Shown: positions 7,356 to 11,020 of the stretch, one piece after another | How positions within the stretch are numbered: position 1 is the stretch's first letter | Layout of the letters: each line of letters begins with the position of its first letter | Source: JBAVQS01 sp049694275 | GTDB taxonomy: Bacteria; Chloroflexota; Anaerolineae; UBA4142; SHND01 | Length of the DNA: 11,020 nucleotides | NCBI GenBank assembly: GCA_049694275.1 | Contig: JBAVQS010000416.1 | Location: 1 to 11,020 of the forward strand | Direction of reading: 5' to 3' | Program-made: the position numbers and the translations under genes | Notes under the pieces: model-generated | What the model was told of the DNA's origin: nothing | Seen by the model: only the letters and a program-made list of their open reading frames with translations | Database searches by the model: none

Positions 7356-7871
7356 ATGTCAGAGTTGGACGAATTTCGCCAGATGAAGGATGAATTTTTC
7401 CGCGACCACTTTCAGTCGCCGCTGACGGCTGAACAGAAAAAAGAGTTCAAGGGATTGCCCTATTATCCGGAGAACCCGGACCTGCGGTTCGAGCTATCCC
7501 TGCAAGCTTATAACCAACCCGGCCGGGTCCAGATGCAGACGAGCACCGGGGCTGTGCAGGATTATATCCGCGCGGGCCAGATTCATTTCGAGGTGAACGG
7601 CGAGCCGGTATTCTTGCAGGTGTACCAATCGGCGGACGGGGCGGGCGGCTATTTCCTCCCGTTTGTAGACGCGACTGCGCCGGCCGAGACCTACGGCGCG
7701 GGCCGTTACCTGGAACCCGAGCCCCTTGGCGGCGACCTGCTGGCCGTCGATTTCAACCTGGCGTACAACCCGTACTGCGCCTACAACGACCGCTGGAGCT
7801 GCCCACTTCCGCCGGCGGAGAACCGGCTCACGGCGCGGATTGAAGCGGGGGAGAAGAGGTTTCATGTATAG
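7356..7871 (+). CDS. DUF1684 family protein
   Basis: A 171-residue protein that I recognise as DUF1684 (PF07920 as I recall it), whose biochemical role is unknown to me. The N-terminus is an acidic helix (SELDEFRQMKDEFFRDH) followed by LTAEQKKEFKGLPYYPENPDLRF, typical of the family. The C-terminal half holds its signature: TYGAGRYLEPEP at 112-123, DFNLAYNPYCAYN at 132-144 and SCPLPPAENRL at 148-158, including the cysteines C141 and C149. No signal peptide or membrane segment is seen, so it is probably cytosolic. The length is about normal and the gene looks intact. ATG 7356 is preceded by AGGAGAGG, a strong ribosome site; an upstream in-frame TTG at 7329 would add nine residues and precedes that site, so it is rejected. 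It is divergent from dnaE and 156 bases upstream of the GH13 gene, which has its own promoter-like sequences. No terminator hairpin follows it, so some readthrough into the GH13 gene is possible. Confidence 0.9.
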   Translation: MSELDEFRQMKDEFFRDHFQSPLTAEQKKEFKGLPYYPENPDLRFELSLQAYNQPGRVQMQTSTGAVQDYIRAGQIHFEVNGEPVFLQVYQSADGAGGYFLPFVDATAPAETYGAGRYLEPEPLGGDLLAVDFNLAYNPYCAYNDRWSCPLPPAENRLTARIEAGEKRFHV

Positions 7872-7902
7872 AGAATAAGGGAGCGCACACTAGACCCCAA
7901 GG

Positions 7903-7936
7903 TATAATTGACATCCGGTCGGGCAAGGGTTAAATT
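7903..7936 (+). promoter_or_regulatory. Promoter-like sequences upstream of the GH13 gene
   Basis: A perfect -35 hexamer TTGACA (7908-7913) is followed 17 bases later by TAAATT (7931-7936; 16 bases gives TTAAAT), each two mismatches from TATAAT. Overlapping it is a perfect TATAAT at 7903-7908 that could serve a second, upstream start without a good -35. Either would give a leader of roughly 85-110 bases before the ATG at 8028. Confidence 0.5.
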
Positions 7937-7943
7937 ATCCTTG
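7924..7943. promoter_or_regulatory. Inverted repeat over the GH13 promoter -10 region
   Basis: CAAGG (7924-7928) and CCTTG (7939-7943) are inverted 5-base arms around a 10-base AT-rich centre, spanning the proposed -10. Position and symmetry suit a repressor operator, and sugar-hydrolase genes are often controlled by LacI-type regulators. The arms are short, so chance is possible. Confidence 0.25.
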
Positions 7944-8027
7944 ATATTCCGCTCCACCCGCGACGCTGTCCGCGCTCACGTCACAGCGCCGATCCCAATT
8001 TGCACCAACTTTTGGAGGTCATGCCGG

Positions 8028-11020
8028 ATGAAAAAGACATTTTCGTCCTCTCCTTTGAAACCGTTTGTCGCCGGTTTGATTGTTTTCCTGTTCCTGTTGA
8101 CGACTGGGGCAATTGGGGCTCCACCGGCGCTATCCGCCCCGCCGCGCACCCTGGGTTTTGTGGGCAATATGTCTCCTGCCGGCGGCTCGACCACCACACT
8201 CACCATCCCCGCTTCCTTCAATGTCAGTGTTGAAGTCTGGAAGAGTGGTGTTACCAATGCCAGTGGCCAGGGCGCGGGCATCACGTGCACCCTGCACTGG
8301 GGCACAGTGGGTTATTTCGGCGGCACCTGGAGCAATGTCACCGACACCGCTATGACTTATATTGCGGATGTTTTGAATAACGACAAGTACCAGGCGACCA
8401 TCACTCCTGGCGTTGGCCTGTACGAGTTTACGGCTAACTGCACCGATACGACGGACAATTCCACGACCTGGGTCGGTGGGGCGAACGGCAAGCTAATCAT
8501 TCACAGCACCGGCAGCGCCGGCTGCAATACCGCAGCCCAGGGCGATAACAACGTCTTTTGGACCGGCCTTCTCCACGATTCCTTCTCGACCACCTATCGC
8601 AATCCGACCGGCGCGGTCCCGACCACTCAGGGGACGATCACCCTCAAATTTCGCACCTGTATGAACGACCTGAATCAACAGCCCCGCATCCGCGTCTATT
8701 CCCTCGCCAATGCAAGCGAGGTGATTACGCCGGGGAATGCCAACTCACTCCTCTCGTTCAGCAGCCACGCGACCGACGCCACTGCGGCGGATGTGACGTT
8801 TTGGACATTGACGCTGACGGCGCCGAACACAGTCGATGTTTACTATTATGTCTTTCAAGCCGTCGATGGAACGAATACCGCTTATTATTTTTCGCAGCTC
8901 TCCGGCAGCTATGGCGGCGGCAATACGAACCCCGGCGGGATCGGCCAGGCGGGCGCGACCCAGACCACGGCCTATGACAATTCCTACCAGTTGACGATTT
9001 ACGACTCTGCCTTTACCACACCCTCCTGGATGCAGCGGGGGGTCATCTACCACATTTTCCCGGAACGCTTCAGGGACGGCAACTCGAGCAACAATCCGGC
9101 GGCCAATCGCTTTTTCTATGGCGTCAACAGCAGCATCGTGCGCTCGAACCAGTCGAACTGGAATTTTACGATTTGCGATCCGCGCAACGTCGTCTCGCCC
9201 ACCTGCAATAATCACTATTCGGACAATTTCTACGGCGGCGACCTGCAAGGGATCACCGACAAGATCAACCAGGGCTTTTTCGACAACCTGGGGGTCAGCG
9301 TCATCTATATCAACCCCATCTTTAGCTCGTCGTCGAATCACAAGTACGATACGCGCGATTACCTGACCATCGACCCGGATTTCGGGACGCTGACCGATTT
9401 TCAGACGATGACGGCGGCGGCGCACGCGCACGGGATCAAAATTATGCTGGACGGCGTCTTTAATCACACGTCGTCGGACAGCATCTATTTTGACCGCTAT
9501 AACCAGTACACCAATACCGGCGCCTGTGAGAGCACGAGCGCAGCCGACCGCGGGTGGTACTTTTTCACGAACGTCGCGGCCGGCACGGGCACTTGCGTTG
9601 GATCGGCCGGCGCCAATTCGGCCACCTATACGGCGTGGGCCGGATACGACTCACTGCCCAAGTTGAACGCGCCCACGGCGGCGGTAGAAGCGCTGATCTG
9701 GAACAACGGCAATAGCTCGGTCGCGCAGTACTGGTTGAACCAGGGCGCCGACGGCTGGCGCTTTGACGTGGGCGGCGAGGTGGACGGCGGGACGCCGGGG
9801 AATGGTTACTGGCGCGGGTTCCGCAGTACGGTCAAGGCAGGGGGCGCTTATCCCAACTCGCTGATGCTCGGCGAAGAATGGGGCAACGCGTCGGCCTGGC
9901 TCCTGGGGAATGAGTGGGACAGCGTGATGAACTATCGCTTTCGCTCGGCGATGCTGTCGTGGCTCTACACCGGATGCGTCGCCAACAGCAACGGGTGCAA
10001 CGGCGCGGGCACACTGTTTCAAGAGAATGACATGAACACGAGCAGCTCGAGCGGCGCCATCAGTTATATCAGTCCCTCCCAGTTCAACACGCGCCTGCGC
10101 ACTATCCAGGAGAATTATCCGCCGGCCGCGTTCAAGGCGATGATGAACCTGGCGGACTCGCACGATACGAGCCGCGTTCTCTATCTTCTCAAGCGGGGCA
10201 ACAACGACAACGCGAGCGCGGCCAGCCAGCGGCTCAAAGAGTGGTGGTTGATGGCGTTTAGCTATCCCGGCGCGCCGACCCTCTATTACGGCGATGAGGT
10301 GGGCCTGACTGCCGACGATGTGTATGACGGGAGCCTGTTGCAAGACGATCCCTACAATCGCGCCCCCTATCCCTGGCCGGACGCGTCGGGATCGAGCTAT
10401 GCGACCGATACGACCAACCTGCTTCCGTTCGAGCGTCAGATGGCGAGTATGCGCTGGAGCTATCGCGCACTGCAGGATGGCGATGTCCAGCATGGGATCG
10501 TGATCGACGATGCGAACAAGCTGTACGGTTATGCGCGCACCGGCACTTTTAGCGGCCAGACCCAGACCGCGCTCATCGTTTTGAACCGTGACAGCAGCAG
10601 CCACAACGTGACGCTGACCGGGCTCAATGCGACTCCCTACAGCCTGGCGAACGGCACGGTCATGGTCGATGCGGTCAACGGCGGCACGACGACCGTGGCG
10701 GGGGGGCAATTGACTGTGACCGTGAACCCGACCTGGGGTGTCGTGCTGCTCGAACAGAGCAAAGCCGATACGCCGAGCGCGCCCACGATTGCCACGGTCA
10801 CCGCCAGCCAGAATGATGCGAATGTGACCTGGACGCCGATCGTGACCGACACCAACGGCCTGCGCGAACTGGCTACCCTCTACAAGATTTATCGCAGCGC
10901 CACTGCGCCGTTCACGCCAAACGACAGTACCAATCTCCGGGGGAGCGTGACGCCGGTCGCATTTGGCGCCAGCGCCGACCTCCTGAACTATATCGATTCG
11001 AGCACGGGTGGGACCAACTA
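8028..11020 (+). CDS. Secreted GH13 alpha-amylase/pullulanase-type glycosidase (runs off right edge)
   Basis: The first 997 residues of a large exported enzyme that hydrolyses alpha-glucans such as starch or pullulan. A signal peptide is clear: MKK start, hydrophobic core at 13-31, likely cleavage after A37 (PALSA/PP). Next come two beta-sandwich regions, about 45-150 (a starch-enzyme N-terminal module with VEVWKSGV and NNDKYQATI) and about 170-325 (LLHDSFSTTYRNP, like the N-terminal domain of neopullulanase-type enzymes). The GH13 barrel begins at about 334 (RGVIYHIFPERFRDGN). Its four conserved regions are present: DGVFNH at 475-480, GWRFDV with nucleophile D580, LGEEW with acid/base E616, and SHDTSR with H712 and D713. 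A C-terminal beta domain (about 815-909) is followed by a fibronectin type III-like domain (917 on) that is cut by the window end. ATG 8028 has GGAGG 9 bases upstream; the ATG at 8021 is in another frame. Exact specificity (alpha-amylase, neopullulanase or amylopullulanase) cannot be fixed by eye. Confidence 0.93.
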   Translation, partial: MKKTFSSSPLKPFVAGLIVFLFLLTTGAIGAPPALSAPPRTLGFVGNMSPAGGSTTTLTIPASFNVSVEVWKSGVTNASGQGAGITCTLHWGTVGYFGGTWSNVTDTAMTYIADVLNNDKYQATITPGVGLYEFTANCTDTTDNSTTWVGGANGKLIIHSTGSAGCNTAAQGDNNVFWTGLLHDSFSTTYRNPTGAVPTTQGTITLKFRTCMNDLNQQPRIRVYSLANASEVITPGNANSLLSFSSHATDATAADVTFWTLTLTAPNTVDVYYYVFQAVDGTNTAYYFSQLSGSYGGGNTNPGGIGQAGATQTTAYDNSYQLTIYDSAFTTPSWMQRGVIYHIFPERFRDGNSSNNPAANRFFYGVNSSIVRSNQSNWNFTICDPRNVVSPTCNNHYSDNFYGGDLQGITDKINQGFFDNLGVSVIYINPIFSSSSNHKYDTRDYLTIDPDFGTLTDFQTMTAAAHAHGIKIMLDGVFNHTSSDSIYFDRYNQYTNTGACESTSAADRGWYFFTNVAAGTGTCVGSAGANSATYTAWAGYDSLPKLNAPTAAVEALIWNNGNSSVAQYWLNQGADGWRFDVGGEVDGGTPGNGYWRGFRSTVKAGGAYPNSLMLGEEWGNASAWLLGNEWDSVMNYRFRSAMLSWLYTGCVANSNGCNGAGTLFQENDMNTSSSSGAISYISPSQFNTRLRTIQENYPPAAFKAMMNLADSHDTSRVLYLLKRGNNDNASAASQRLKEWWLMAFSYPGAPTLYYGDEVGLTADDVYDGSLLQDDPYNRAPYPWPDASGSSYATDTTNLLPFERQMASMRWSYRALQDGDVQHGIVIDDANKLYGYARTGTFSGQTQTALIVLNRDSSSHNVTLTGLNATPYSLANGTVMVDAVNGGTTTVAGGQLTVTVNPTWGVVLLEQSKADTPSAPTIATVTASQNDANVTWTPIVTDTNGLRELATLYKIYRSATAPFTPNDSTNLRGSVTPVAFGASADLLNYIDSSTGGTN

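Noticed and set aside
8745..9467. A 240-codon leftward open frame inside the GH13 gene.
   Set aside because: Antisense to the conserved start of the GH13 barrel; no ribosome site or family resemblance seen.
9651..10709. A 352-codon leftward open frame inside the GH13 gene.
   Set aside because: It overlaps the catalytic and C-terminal domains of a clear GH13 enzyme, and its Arg/Val/Ala-rich product is typical of a shadow frame.

Overview
The window reads as a piece of a GC-rich bacterial chromosome. The gene content (a PHP-containing DnaE with a very long Pro/Ala-rich tail linker, a bacterial alpha-2-macroglobulin-like protein with SbsA-type Ig domains, a DUF1684 protein, and a multi-domain secreted GH13 enzyme) fits a Chloroflexota (Anaerolineae-like) genome. 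That assignment is inference from protein style, not from a marker search. No RNA genes, CRISPR arrays, insertion sequences or phage genes were seen.

Layout. The left two thirds is read leftward: dnaE (7079 to 2967), an intrinsic terminator (about 2935 to 2901), a ClC-family chloride channel/transporter with two CBS domains (2821 to 1007), then the N-terminal 311 residues of an alpha-2-macroglobulin-like surface protein (934 to 1, running off the left edge). ClC and the alpha-2-macroglobulin gene are 72 bases apart and may be co-transcribed. The right third is read rightward: a small DUF1684 protein (7356 to 7871), then a secreted GH13 alpha-amylase/pullulanase-type enzyme (8028 to beyond 11020, cut by the right edge). 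The 276-base region between dnaE and DUF1684 is a divergent promoter region. It holds a TATAAT on each strand, a perfect 7-bp hairpin at the predicted 5' end of the dnaE transcript, and two DnaA-box-like sequences.

How the genes relate. They do not form one obvious pathway. dnaE is replicative housekeeping. ClC and the alpha-2-macroglobulin-like protein are envelope functions. The GH13 protein is an exported alpha-glucan hydrolase for starch or glycogen-like polymers. I see no clear new defence or mobile system. The most unusual points are inside known families: the ClC protein keeps the gating glutamate but lacks three other landmark residues of ion coordination and proton coupling, and DnaE carries a roughly 225-residue disordered insertion before its C-terminal domain.
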